DNA of 64,000 nt from Clostridia bacterium (GTDB lineage Bacteria > Bacillota > Clostridia > Oscillospirales > Acutalibacteraceae). This document shows, piece by piece, positions 35,744 to 44,927 of the stretch (its first letter is position 1; each line of letters starts with the position of its first letter). The DNA lies in NCBI GenBank assembly GCA_017516485.1, contig JAFXCH010000021.1, positions 1-64,000 of the forward strand, in the 5' to 3' direction. The notes under the pieces are model-generated. The model was not told where the DNA came from and made no database searches. It saw nothing but the letters and a program-made list of their open reading frames with translations. Both the position numbers and the translations under genes were made by a program.

Positions 35744-36928
35744 TTATTTCAATTTATTTTCATTGTGCACACGAACAAGAGACAGTATAAGCATCACCAC
35801 AGGGAAAACAGCCGCAAAAGCAAAGCCGTACTTTATATCCGATCCGAATGTATCAGCAATTTTACCTGCCAGCGAAGGGCCTGAAGTACATCACGTATCA
35901 CCTGCAAGAGCGAGCATAGCAAACATAGATGTACCGCCGAGCGGTATTGCGGCACTTGCCATACTGAAAGTACCTGGCCACATTATACCAACAGCAAGAC
36001 CGCAGAGTGCACATCCGCCAAGTGCCAAAAGCGGATAGGGCGAAAATACCGTAACCGCATAAGCAACTACGCAAAGCGCACTGCTTGCCGCCATAAACTT
36101 TGAAAGCGAAATCTTTGCACCGAACTTGCCGTAGAACACACGGGCTATACCCATAAACACTGCAAACATACACGGTCCGAGCAAGTCACCCATAGCTTTT
36201 GATACGCCGAGGCCTTCTTCAGCAAAAGCTGATGCCCACTGGCTCATTGCAAGTTCACTTGCACCCGCACACAGCATCATAAAGAAGAAAATAATAAAAC
36301 TCTTATTTCTGAACATTGAGAACAATCCCGAATGTCCTTCTTCAGACGGCAGAGCGTTAATCGGCACACGCATATAGAGAAATGCGTTAACAAACGGTAT
36401 CAGTGCCCAGAATACAGCAACCGCACGCCACGAGCCGATACCTGCAAAGCGGAAAACAAGGGTTGACACAAGCACAACAGCCATCTGACCCCAGCAATAA
36501 AACGAATGAAGCAAGCTCATAGCAGCCGCCTTGTTATCGCTCGGACAAGCCTCAATAATCGGGCTGACAATAACTTCGATAAGTCCGCCGCCTATTGCAC
36601 TGAGAATTGTAGCAATAATCAAACCTATGTACGGAGTCATTATATACGGCAACACACCGAGCAGCGCAAGACCTGCGGCGCAGAGGAAATGAGCCAGCAC
36701 TACAAGCGGTCGGTAACCAATCTTATCGACAAAACGTGCTGCCGCAAGGTCAGTCAGAAGCTGCACGCCGAAGTTGAGTGCAATCATAAGGCTCAACTGA
36801 GAAAGTGAAATATTGAATTCATTACCGAACAGAACAAAAAGCAAAGGCGAAAAGTTGTTGACTATCGCCTGTGAAACATAACCAATATAACAGCTTATAA
36901 CTGTGCCTTTGTAACCTGGTTTACGCAT
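35744..36928 (-). pseudogene. MFS transporter interrupted by an in-frame TGA
   Basis: The intact frame encodes 345 residues of a 12-span MFS sugar/drug-type permease and stops at TGA 35891-35893 inside the segment LALAGDT-TGA-CTSGP. Without that stop the same frame runs another 48 residues (last helix FAFAAVFPVVMLILSLV and a charged tail) to TAA at 35744. In relatives this loop reads GDxGC, so GGA-to-TGA is the simplest change. The protein as written lacks its final span. It could be a real nonsense mutation, strain variation or an assembly error. Single gene, with GGAG before the ATG at 36928. Confidence 0.75.
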
Positions 36929-36989
36929 AGTTTCTTCTCCGTTAATACAAATCTAATCCACATTATATTACCGCCACTTAAAAAAAGCA

Positions 36990-37025
36990 AGAAAAAAGCA
37001 CTGCCCTGTAAAAACAGAGCAGTGC
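36990..37025 (-). terminator. Terminator of the secreted hydrolase gene
   Basis: Stem GCACTGC-TCTG / CAGG-GCAGTGC followed by TTTTTTC on the minus strand. Confidence 0.75.
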
Positions 37026-37041
37026 GTGTAAAACAATTTAT

Positions 37042-38976
37042 TTATGCAGCGATACCGTCAAGGATATTGATAAAGCCCTTTGCACCAAAGATTGCATAAA
37101 CAACATCGTTAAGGCCCTTGAGTACGCCGTTGAGAACCTTATCGCCTGTTGTGGGCTCTGTGGGAGCATCGTAGATACCCATTTCAACCATCATATCTTC
37201 AACTGCTGTAATATAAGGATCGTCAACTTCGGGATCACAGATGGGATTCTCCATCATCTTATTTGCAGCGTCGAGAACTGCCTGCTGTTCAGCTGTGAGA
37301 GTGTAGTTGTTCTCTTTGCAGTATCTCTCAAGATCGCCGAGGTTGTATCTTATGTAATTTCTTGTGTTTCTTGCACCGTTGAACTGCGGGAAGTAGTAGC
37401 CGTCTTCCTCAAGGTTATCACAATCTTCAACAGTCTTTACGTTACCTGTAGCAAGCTCGATTGCAAGTGCGATTGCAACGTTGTTGTACTCAAGCTCGTG
37501 CTTCTGCTGATAGAAGAACCATGTAGCGTCCTTACGGATTGTTGTGGAAATATCGATTTCCTTATCGGGTGAAAGCTCTCTGCCCTCTGCATCCTCAAAC
37601 TGTGTGCCTGCAGGTACGAAGGATGTGCCGGGTGCTGTAGAATCGATATTGATAATTTCGTCAGAGTTTGTTTCAGCAGCACTCTTCATAAAGCCGAATG
37701 CGCTGTAGTCTGAAGTGATAGCACCGAAGGGAAGACCGTAACCGGAGATGAAGGAGAATGTAACGCCCTCTTTCTCAAGAGCCTTCATTGTCTTATCGAG
37801 ATCTTTCTTTGCAGCCTGGAAAGCATCAGCCTCTGCCTTAACTACATCTGACTTGATGAGGTCCTTAACACCATCATACTTGTCAACAGGAATAAGGTTG
37901 CAGAGAGAAGGTGTTGCACAAAGAAGCTCTGTTGCGATTGCACCAAGTGCTGCATCGACAAAACCTCTGAGAGTTTCCTTCGGGAAAATACGGAGTGCAA
38001 CGTTTACTACATATCCCCAGGGCTCACCGATAAGGTCAGAAAGGAGACCGTTGTAGAAAAGGTCTGCAGAGTTGTCTGCATAGTTGCGTGCAAGAAGGTC
38101 AGCAACAACGTCACTGCCGTCCCATGCGCCAACAATACTTACAACACGGCGGATGTGGTTTTCTGCAACTGTGGGGTATGCATCCATATAAGCCGTAACA
38201 ACGGAAGCACCCATGCTCATGGGAACAAGAACTACATCTGTTGCGCCAAGCTCTTTTGCGTTGTCACTTGCAAGGATTGTTTCAATAAACTTGTGCATCT
38301 CTTCAACATTCTTTGAAGTGTAGGAGAATGCGCTGTAGTTAAATACATAGAGGTACTTCTCATAGTCCTCACCGAACTTCTTCTCAGCGATATCCTTACA
38401 GGGAATTGAGGAGTAGAAGCGGCTCTTTGCTTCGCTCTCAACTGTGCCGTCCTCAAGAGTGATTGAGGGATACTCGGAAACTGACATCGGGTACTTGGGA
38501 GTAACTACTCTGGGGTTAGCGTTACCGTCCTCACCGACAAGGTTAAACTTAAAGAGACCTCTTACAATAGCTTCAACCTGAGGCTGAGTGAAAAGGTTTG
38601 TTCTGAGCATTGCGGAAGCAAACAGCTCCATAACAACCGTTACAAGATTGAAGATGGTCATAGGATCGGAGAAAGCTTCGTCAAAGCTGTTGAAAAGATT
38701 CCACTTTGACTGGTACTCACCCTTAGCAATAAGGTCGCCGTAAACCTCAAATTTCTGAAGGTCTTCGCCGTACTTGTCAACATAGCTCTGGTCAAAGAGA
38801 TATGAGTAGCTCTGACCGATACCGGTTACGAAAACGACAAGGCTGTTTGTGCCCTCTGCGAAAGCACACTCGAGTGAATCAGCTGTTGTAACTGTAGGCT
38901 CATCTGCATATGAGGGAATGACAGCCACAGAAACAAGCATAGCGAGTGAAAGAATAATTGCTATTACTTTTTTCAT
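37042..38976 (-). CDS. Secreted alpha/beta-hydrolase-like protein, unknown substrate
   Basis: A 644-residue exported protein with a signal peptide (about 1-25, cleavage near SYADEP). A lipase-like core follows: VVFVTGIGQS (oxyanion region) and VVLVPMSMGASVVTAY, whose serine sits where a nucleophile elbow would be, although the first Gly is replaced by Pro. Long helical insertions separate the parts. The ATG at 38976 with AAGGAGG is preferred to an upstream frame opening at 39021. It is probably cell-surface or extracellular, as no anchor is seen. It could be an esterase or a PGAP1/lipase relative. Catalysis is not proven. Confidence 0.7.
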   Translation of the reverse strand: MKKVIAIILSLAMLVSVAVIPSYADEPTVTTADSLECAFAEGTNSLVVFVTGIGQSYSYLFDQSYVDKYGEDLQKFEVYGDLIAKGEYQSKWNLFNSFDEAFSDPMTIFNLVTVVMELFASAMLRTNLFTQPQVEAIVRGLFKFNLVGEDGNANPRVVTPKYPMSVSEYPSITLEDGTVESEAKSRFYSSIPCKDIAEKKFGEDYEKYLYVFNYSAFSYTSKNVEEMHKFIETILASDNAKELGATDVVLVPMSMGASVVTAYMDAYPTVAENHIRRVVSIVGAWDGSDVVADLLARNYADNSADLFYNGLLSDLIGEPWGYVVNVALRIFPKETLRGFVDAALGAIATELLCATPSLCNLIPVDKYDGVKDLIKSDVVKAEADAFQAAKKDLDKTMKALEKEGVTFSFISGYGLPFGAITSDYSAFGFMKSAAETNSDEIINIDSTAPGTSFVPAGTQFEDAEGRELSPDKEIDISTTIRKDATWFFYQQKHELEYNNVAIALAIELATGNVKTVEDCDNLEEDGYYFPQFNGARNTRNYIRYNLGDLERYCKENNYTLTAEQQAVLDAANKMMENPICDPEVDDPYITAVEDMMVEMGIYDAPTEPTTGDKVLNGVLKGLNDVVYAIFGAKGFINILDGIAA

Positions 38977-39194
38977 ACTTATCCTCCTTACGGATATATA
39001 ATATCTATTGTATATTACCACTTATTTGATTTATTTTAAATAGCTTTTTTACAGCTTTTAAAAATTTTGCTGTTTCAACAAAAAACGGACAGGTTTTATA
39101 TTAAAATTGACTATAGTTTTATCTCTTACTTGAAAAATAAAAGCACTTGATGTAAAATCAAACGTACAGTAAACCAATAATCACGGAGGTCAAA

Positions 39195-39683
39195 ATGAAC
39201 GGAATTACAGCAAGAGAAAAGCTCGTTACAGATATGAACGAGATTGTAAAAATCCTCGACAGTGCAAAAGTAGTACACGTAGGTATGATTGACGGCGATG
39301 AACCGTACGTTGTGCCGATGAATTACGGATATACACTTGAAAACGGTAAACTCACACTCTGGCTTCACTGTGCAAAGCGCGGCAGAAAGCTTGACGTACT
39401 CCGCGCAAATAACAAGGTTTTCTTTGAAATGGAGTGCGGTATTCAGCCGTTTGAGGGTGATATAGCCTGCCGTTACGGTATCAGCTATTCATCAATTATG
39501 GGCAGAGGTACAGCTGAAATCGTAGAGGATGTTGAAACAAAGAAAGCAGCACTCACCTACCTTATGAAAGCACAGACGGGTATGGACTTTGAGTTTGAAG
39601 ACAAAATGACAACGATCGTCAGCATAATTAAAATTGACACTATTGAATTTACTGCAAAGCACAGACCCTTACCCAAAAGCTGA
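39195..39683 (+). CDS. Pyridoxamine-phosphate-oxidase-fold (NimA-like) flavoprotein
   Basis: A 162-residue split-barrel protein of the NimA/pyridoxamine 5'-phosphate oxidase-like family. AKVVHVGMIDGDEPYVVPMNYGY and GKLTLWLHCAKRGRKLDVLRAN are the flavin-binding strands. Nim proteins reduce nitroimidazoles, but most homologues have no tested role. GGAGGT lies before the ATG. Convergent with the TetR gene, 8 bp apart. Confidence 0.88.
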   Translation: MNGITAREKLVTDMNEIVKILDSAKVVHVGMIDGDEPYVVPMNYGYTLENGKLTLWLHCAKRGRKLDVLRANNKVFFEMECGIQPFEGDIACRYGISYSSIMGRGTAEIVEDVETKKAALTYLMKAQTGMDFEFEDKMTTIVSIIKIDTIEFTAKHRPLPKS

Positions 39684-39691
39684 TTTTCACA

Positions 39692-40243
39692 TTACACAGA
39701 CAAATAAAAATACTCAGCAATGGTTTCGGGAGACTCTTTCATCCCGTTATCGACCCACCACCTGACAGTTTCTGCAAAAACGGATGCAATATGGTTTATC
39801 CGGAAACTGTCGGGTATTTTTTCACTTTTTTTCGGCTCAAATAAATCCTGCTGACTTGCCACCAGTTGCAACAGCTCGCTTTTAAAATACCGGAGAATCA
39901 ACTCATTGTTTGAACCGTACAACAGCTTGAGAATGTTATTGTCATTATTTTGCAGATGACGAAGCAGGTGAAGGAAAACCGAATCGGACGAGTCGCACTC
40001 AAAAATATGGTTATGTTCCGGCTTTTCTTCACTGACAGCATCGAAAATATGACAGAACAGCTCCTCGCAAAGCTCCTTGAGTAAAAAGTCTTTAGTTTCA
40101 AAGTGTGCGTAAAACGTAGTCCTGCCCACATCTGCTTTTTCTATTATTTCGCCTACGGTTATATTTGCAAAATCCTTTTCGGACAAAAGCTCAATAAAAG
40201 CATCAAATATTGCCTTTCTCGTTTTTCTCATTCGTCTGTCCAT
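39692..40243 (-). CDS. TetR/AcrR-family repressor
   Basis: A 183-residue regulator with an N-terminal TetR HTH (about 8-52; ITVGEIIEKADVGRTTFYAHF) and an all-helical ligand domain. GGAGGT places the start at 40243 (MDRRMRKTRKA), not at the 40288 frame opening. It is divergent from a CDF cation exporter across a region with two near-palindromic boxes, so it very likely controls itself and the exporter. Confidence 0.9.
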   Translation of the reverse strand: MDRRMRKTRKAIFDAFIELLSEKDFANITVGEIIEKADVGRTTFYAHFETKDFLLKELCEELFCHIFDAVSEEKPEHNHIFECDSSDSVFLHLLRHLQNNDNNILKLLYGSNNELILRYFKSELLQLVASQQDLFEPKKSEKIPDSFRINHIASVFAETVRWWVDNGMKESPETIAEYFYLSV

Positions 40244-40271
40244 ACCGCACCTCCGTACAATTTTTTTATTT

Positions 40272-40287
40272 TGTTCGGTAACGAACA
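40272..40287. promoter_or_regulatory. TetR operator candidate 1
   Basis: Perfect inverted repeat TGTTCG-GTAA-CGAACA, 29 bp upstream of the repressor start. Confidence 0.65.
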
Positions 40288-40346
40288 TGAGTGATAAATT
40301 GAATATTGTTTTCTGTTTTCAACTGTCTTACCATATTATCGAACGA

Positions 40347-40362
40347 TTTGTTCGGTAACAAA
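40347..40362. promoter_or_regulatory. TetR operator candidate 2
   Basis: Inverted repeat TTTGTT-CGGT-AACAAA, 49 bp before the CDF start. It shares the core TTGTTCGGTAAC with candidate 1. An overlapping arm CGAAC-GATTT-GTTCG is also present. Confidence 0.65.
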
Positions 40363-40410
40363 TATATTGTACTGCAAACAGCAAATCAGGTCAATAGGGA
40401 GGATATTATT

Positions 40411-41235
40411 ATGAAAACCGCTAAAACAATTTTAATCGCTTTCATTCTTAATCTGTCTTTTTCCGTCTTTGAATTTATCGGCGGCATATTAACAGGCAGT
40501 GTAAGTATAATTTCGGATGCACTGCACGATATGGGCGATGCAATAAGCATAGGTCTGTCTTTCTTTCTCGAAAAGAAAAGCCAAAAACAGCCCGATAAGT
40601 CTCACACCTTCGGCTATGCACGTTATTCTGTGTTAGGCAGTTTTATAACAACCCTGATTCTGATATCAGGCTCATTAATCGTAATATATAACGCTGTAAA
40701 AAGAATAATTAACCCTGTTGAAATTGATTATACGGGTATGGTTATCTTCGCCGCCATAGGTGTATGTGTAAATTCGGCAGCCGCTTTTTTCACTCATAAA
40801 GGCGATTCTCTCAATCAGAAAGCCGTAAGCCTGCATATGTTTGAAGACGTGCTCGGATGGCTAACGGTTTTGGTCGGTGCTGTTGTTATGAAATTTACGA
40901 ATTTCTCATTAATTGACCCTATTTTATCAATATGTGTATCCGTTTTTATCCTCATTCACGCAGTAAAGCATCTTATTCCTGCACTTAATATTTTCCTTGA
41001 AAAAGCGCCCGACAACATAAACAGTGATACAATACATCAATGCGTAATAACCGTAGACGGTGTAACAGATGTTTATGATATACACGTATGGAGTCTCGAT
41101 GAAAACACAGTCTGTGCAACAATGCACATCGTAACCGACTCTGACCCGACTAAAATCAAATCTGATGTACGCAAAGCTTTATTCAACCTCGGCATAAATC
41201 ACGCAACACTTGAACTTGAAGGCTCAACAAATTAA
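40411..41235 (+). CDS. Cation diffusion facilitator (CDF) metal exporter
   Basis: A 274-residue, six-span proton/metal antiporter. Metal-site residues lie in SDALHDMGDAIS (span 2) and HMFEDVLGW (span 5), and a C-terminal cytoplasmic domain carries VYDIHVWSLD. The real start is the ATG at 40411 behind AGGGAGG. An upstream frame opening at 40306 runs through the operators. Zinc, iron or cobalt are possible cargos. Its control by the divergent TetR regulator is inferred from the operator boxes. Confidence 0.92.
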   Translation: MKTAKTILIAFILNLSFSVFEFIGGILTGSVSIISDALHDMGDAISIGLSFFLEKKSQKQPDKSHTFGYARYSVLGSFITTLILISGSLIVIYNAVKRIINPVEIDYTGMVIFAAIGVCVNSAAAFFTHKGDSLNQKAVSLHMFEDVLGWLTVLVGAVVMKFTNFSLIDPILSICVSVFILIHAVKHLIPALNIFLEKAPDNINSDTIHQCVITVDGVTDVYDIHVWSLDENTVCATMHIVTDSDPTKIKSDVRKALFNLGINHATLELEGSTN

Positions 41236-41241
41236 AAAATC

Positions 41242-41266
41242 AAGCCCTCGGAATCCCGAGGGCTTA
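41242..41266. terminator. Bidirectional terminator between the CDF and esterase genes
   Basis: Stem AAGCCCTCGG/CCGAGGGCTT. T-rich on both sides. Confidence 0.8.
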
Positions 41267-41271
41267 GACTT

Positions 41272-42156
41272 TTAGTATCCGAAATATTCTACACAGTACT
41301 GCTCAACTGTGTTTATATACTCCATTTCACAAAGCGGGTCAAGACCGAGGCCGTGATTTGAAAGCGGATAGAGAATATAGCTGTGTACAGCGCCCGCATC
41401 TTCAAACGCAGCTTTTATTCTTTGGGCATTGCCTGAAGGTACGATCATATCCGTTCCGCCGTAAGCAAGAATTGAAGGCACTGTATCTTTGGTAACATAA
41501 GCTGTAGGAGAAACAAGGTTGATTACCTCTTCTTCCTCGCCGTTTAATTTCATTTTTTCGGTAATCTCAATACCTGCAAGCATGCTTGCAAGGCCTGTGC
41601 TGCCCCATACCTCTGCGTGGAAATCCGACGGGCCGACCTGATTTGCAGTAAAGACAAGCTCAATAGCCGATTCGTCAGCTCTTGAGAATCCGTAAAGCAT
41701 TGAGAGGTGTGCACCTGCAGAATAACCCGAAACAGCAAGCTTAGTGATATTCAAATCTTTTTTATCTGAAAATTCTTTGATTGCCTCTATCGCCATACCT
41801 ATTTCGTCACACATTGTAAGCGCCGTAACAGTACCAAAATGTTCATCGTCATAAAGGGTATAATTCATACTTGCGGTGATATAGCCCTTTTGTACAAAAC
41901 GTCTTGCCTTTGATGCCATATCCTCCTTATTGCCGCCCGTCCATGAGCCACCGTGGATATAAAGTATAACCCCGTTATAATCGTTATCGTACGCCGAGTC
42001 AGGCACATAGATATCTATTATATTTCTTTCTGCCTCGCCGTATCGGATATCCTTGAAAAGCTCAAAATTTTCAAACGATAATCCGCCGATAAAGGTTGAT
42101 ATTACGCTGACTGAAGAAAGAAGAATTGCAATAATCCTTTGGAAAAACTCTGCCAT
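41272..42156 (-). CDS. Alpha/beta hydrolase (BD-FAE/carboxylesterase type)
   Basis: A 294-residue esterase with an uncleaved or signal-like hydrophobic N-terminus (about 6-27), so it is membrane-bound or exported. The oxyanion HGG is in YIHGGSWTGG, the nucleophile in AVSGYSAGAH, the Asp in GGTDMIVP and the His in SNHGLG. BD-FAE members deacylate xylans or pectins or cleave small esters. The preceding GH3 glycosidase gene ends 25 bp upstream, so a joint glycan-degradation role is plausible. Confidence 0.85.
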   Translation of the reverse strand: MAEFFQRIIAILLSSVSVISTFIGGLSFENFELFKDIRYGEAERNIIDIYVPDSAYDNDYNGVILYIHGGSWTGGNKEDMASKARRFVQKGYITASMNYTLYDDEHFGTVTALTMCDEIGMAIEAIKEFSDKKDLNITKLAVSGYSAGAHLSMLYGFSRADESAIELVFTANQVGPSDFHAEVWGSTGLASMLAGIEITEKMKLNGEEEEVINLVSPTAYVTKDTVPSILAYGGTDMIVPSGNAQRIKAAFEDAGAVHSYILYPLSNHGLGLDPLCEMEYINTVEQYCVEYFGY

Positions 42157-42180
42157 AAATATCAGCTCCTTTGTTTAATT

Positions 42181-44784
42181 TTAGAGAATAAATCTGAATG
42201 CGTAAATTACGACATTTGCTATATTGTTAAGGATAAACCTTGCAAAAGTGAAAATATATGGAAATTCAAAAGTCCAATCATCAAGCGTATCGAGAGTACC
42301 GATAAGAGATGAATCATAAGTGATTTCGGGGTTTTTGAATGCCTTTGTTTCCATCTTCATAATACAGAGATTTTTACAGGCTTCACGAAGTGCGTTACCG
42401 AAACCGACAGGGTCTTTTGCATAGGCGAGCTTTACAGCAGCCTTGTGCTGAATTACCTGAAGTGCCCACATACCGCTGAGGATTGTGTCATTGCCGTTAT
42501 AAACTGCGAGTACGGGGCTCATATAGCCGCTGCCCGTAAAGTTGGAAGAATAGTCCGAAACAACAAAGCCTTCAAATCCCCATTCATCACGGAGCAAACT
42601 ATTAAGCAGTGCCGAGCTTGAACCACACCATTTTGTGCCGATTCTGTTGTAGGCTGACATAATACCCTTGGGATTAGCTTCTTTTACGGGAATCTCAAAT
42701 GCTTTGAGGTAGATTTCACGCATTGCCTGCTCATCACACCAGGTGAAAACACCGTTTCTGTGTGTTTCCTGGTCATTGAGTGCAAAGTGCTTGATTGTTG
42801 TGACAAGGCTTTCTGAGTTTGCGCCCTTTATAATTTCAGCAGCCATAATACCCGAAATAATCGGATCTTCGGAGAAATACTCAAAGTTTCTGCCGCCTCT
42901 GGGGTTACGGTGAATATTTGCACCCGGTGCATACCACGTATCCGTACCCATATCGGCAGCCTCTTTACCTGCGCCCTTACCCATTTCGTAAGCAAGCTCA
43001 ACATTCCACGTGCATCCGATTGCGGTTGCACAAGGGTATGCAGTACCGCTGGCGGTGTAAACAAGACCGTTTCTGCCCTTTACACAGGAAGGTCCGTCGT
43101 TATCCATTGTGTGCGGAATACCGAGACGCTCAACACCGTGAGTTTCGTAACCGCCGTTGATAACAAGCATTGTCATTTCATCAAGGGTCAGCTGGTCAAG
43201 GAATGCATCCCAAAGGCTCTCGTCCTCTGCAACATCCTGCAGAGTTATTGTCTTATCGTATTTGACACCCATTTTAGGTGCTTCGCCCTCAGTTGTCGGT
43301 TCGGGAACCTTATCGACATCAATAAGATAATCTTCCTGATTAAGCTCGCGAAGCTCAGGATAAGTGCCGTCAACATCAGCTCTTGACATAACCTCAAAGC
43401 CGCTGTAAACATCGTCAAAAAGGTTTTCAATCCGAGTACCTGTTACAGGGTCGTTTTTGATTACCTTTGTTTCTTCAATTTCATAATCAAATGTTTCGAT
43501 ATGGTTTCTTACATCATTTGCAACAATGATTGTGTATGTACCCTTATCAAGCACCCATGCTTCATTATTCTTATAGTCATAGGATGCCATATCATCAGTT
43601 TTAAAAGTAACTGTAAGCATCTCACTCTCACCGGGCTCGAGCATATCAGTCTTTGCAAATCCTCCAAGGCAGATTGCACTCTTTTCAATGCCGCCCTCGG
43701 TATAGGGTGCACTGTAATAGAGCTGTACAACTTCTTTACCTGCCATATCGCCCGTGTTTGTGACTTCAACCTCAACTGTTATATTTTCACTGCCGAAATC
43801 GGTTGAAACAACCTTTTTATCAAAGCTTGTATATGAAAGACCGTAACCGAAAGGATACTGCACCTTGTCTTTTGCGAAGGTTTCAAAATAGCGATAGCCG
43901 ACATAAATACCCTCGTAATACTCAACGAAATGCTTGCCGCCGTTATACGAGTTGCTGCCGAAGCAGATATTTGAGGGATGGTCTTCGATGCTGTAAGCAA
44001 TAGTGTCGGTAAGTCTGCCTGAAGGATTAACTTTACCGTTAAGCATCTGCGGCACTGCTGTCATACCGAATTCACCCGGAATCCAGATAATTGCGGCAGC
44101 CTTAATGCTTTCGTATTCATCAATCCAGCCCATTTCCATTACGTTGCCGATATTGAAAAGCACAACAACATTTTCAAATGAGCTTGTTACCTTTTCAACC
44201 ATAGCCTTTTCATCATCGGAAAGGCTGAGTGTTTCAACCGTATGGTCTGTACCCTCGGCACTTGTGCGGCTGATTACGATAATTGCTGTATCAGAGAAAG
44301 CAACAGCATTTTCGAGAAGCTCATCTGTAAGATACTTCGGGTCCATCTCTTCAAGTGTATTCTTTGCAAGGAGCACCTGAAGAAGATTGTTTATAACGGT
44401 GTTATCTGTTTTCGGAAGCTCGTTTGAAAGGCAGTGCTTCTCGTAAAGCGCACGAAGTTCTGTATTATACTCAATACCCTCATTCTCAAAGGCTTCGTAA
44501 AGCGTTACGGGGTCATCGGTAGTAATTGCGCCCGAGCCTGCACCGCCGAAAAACGGACAAACAGAGCCTGCACCGAAAATATTCACCTTCTTATTTTCAA
44601 GAGGAAGGAAATTATCCTCATTTTTGAGAAGAACAATACCCTCGCTCTCAATCTGCACTGCAATCTCGCGTGTTTCGGCAATAATCGCAGGGTCAATATC
44701 GCCGCTTGTAGCAAACGCTGTAACGCCTGCCAGAAGTGTAAAAACAAGCACAAGCGATAAAATTTTCATAAGTCTTTTTTTCAT
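42181..44784 (-). CDS. Secreted glycoside hydrolase family 3 enzyme, swapped domain order
   Basis: An 867-residue exported beta-glucosidase-type enzyme (signal peptide about 1-26). The sandwich that is C-terminal in most GH3 proteins comes first (SEGIVLLKNEDNFLPL, about 48-63), then a fibronectin-like domain (about 330-430), then the catalytic barrel with IPHTMDNDGPS, GRNFEYFSEDP, KHFALNDQE and nucleophile Asp in GFVVSDYS. This reversed order is known for some rumen GH3 enzymes. A hydrophobic C-terminal stretch (about 845-867) may hold it at the membrane. Promoter at 44818-44846. An esterase gene follows. Confidence 0.92.
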   Translation of the reverse strand: MKKRLMKILSLVLVFTLLAGVTAFATSGDIDPAIIAETREIAVQIESEGIVLLKNEDNFLPLENKKVNIFGAGSVCPFFGGAGSGAITTDDPVTLYEAFENEGIEYNTELRALYEKHCLSNELPKTDNTVINNLLQVLLAKNTLEEMDPKYLTDELLENAVAFSDTAIIVISRTSAEGTDHTVETLSLSDDEKAMVEKVTSSFENVVVLFNIGNVMEMGWIDEYESIKAAAIIWIPGEFGMTAVPQMLNGKVNPSGRLTDTIAYSIEDHPSNICFGSNSYNGGKHFVEYYEGIYVGYRYFETFAKDKVQYPFGYGLSYTSFDKKVVSTDFGSENITVEVEVTNTGDMAGKEVVQLYYSAPYTEGGIEKSAICLGGFAKTDMLEPGESEMLTVTFKTDDMASYDYKNNEAWVLDKGTYTIIVANDVRNHIETFDYEIEETKVIKNDPVTGTRIENLFDDVYSGFEVMSRADVDGTYPELRELNQEDYLIDVDKVPEPTTEGEAPKMGVKYDKTITLQDVAEDESLWDAFLDQLTLDEMTMLVINGGYETHGVERLGIPHTMDNDGPSCVKGRNGLVYTASGTAYPCATAIGCTWNVELAYEMGKGAGKEAADMGTDTWYAPGANIHRNPRGGRNFEYFSEDPIISGIMAAEIIKGANSESLVTTIKHFALNDQETHRNGVFTWCDEQAMREIYLKAFEIPVKEANPKGIMSAYNRIGTKWCGSSSALLNSLLRDEWGFEGFVVSDYSSNFTGSGYMSPVLAVYNGNDTILSGMWALQVIQHKAAVKLAYAKDPVGFGNALREACKNLCIMKMETKAFKNPEITYDSSLIGTLDTLDDWTFEFPYIFTFARFILNNIANVVIYAFRFIL

Positions 44785-44817
44785 AACAAAGCACCTCTCT
44801 GTACTTTTCTTGGCTAC

Positions 44818-44846
44818 ATTATATACTGAAATAAATATTATTTCAA
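44818..44846 (-). promoter_or_regulatory. Promoter of the GH3-esterase operon
   Basis: TTGAAA (44841-44846) and consensus TATAAT (44818-44823), 17-bp spacer. Confidence 0.65.
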
Positions 44847-44887
44847 TAAAAGAATATTAATTTTTATAAATATTTTCTTCTTGACAA

Positions 44888-44923
44888 AAAAGGATATCAG
44901 CCACCAGCGGCTGATATCCTTTA
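44888..44923 (-). terminator. Terminator of the paaK-ACT operon
   Basis: Perfect stem AAAGGATATCAGCC/GGCTGATATCCTTT with T-rich tail on the minus strand, 5 bp after the ACT gene. Confidence 0.85.
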
Positions 44924-44927
44924 AAAA

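Noticed and set aside
35891..35893. TGA read as selenocysteine in the MFS gene
   Set aside because: No SECIS-like hairpin is evident directly downstream, the position is Gly in relatives, and the family has no redox role.
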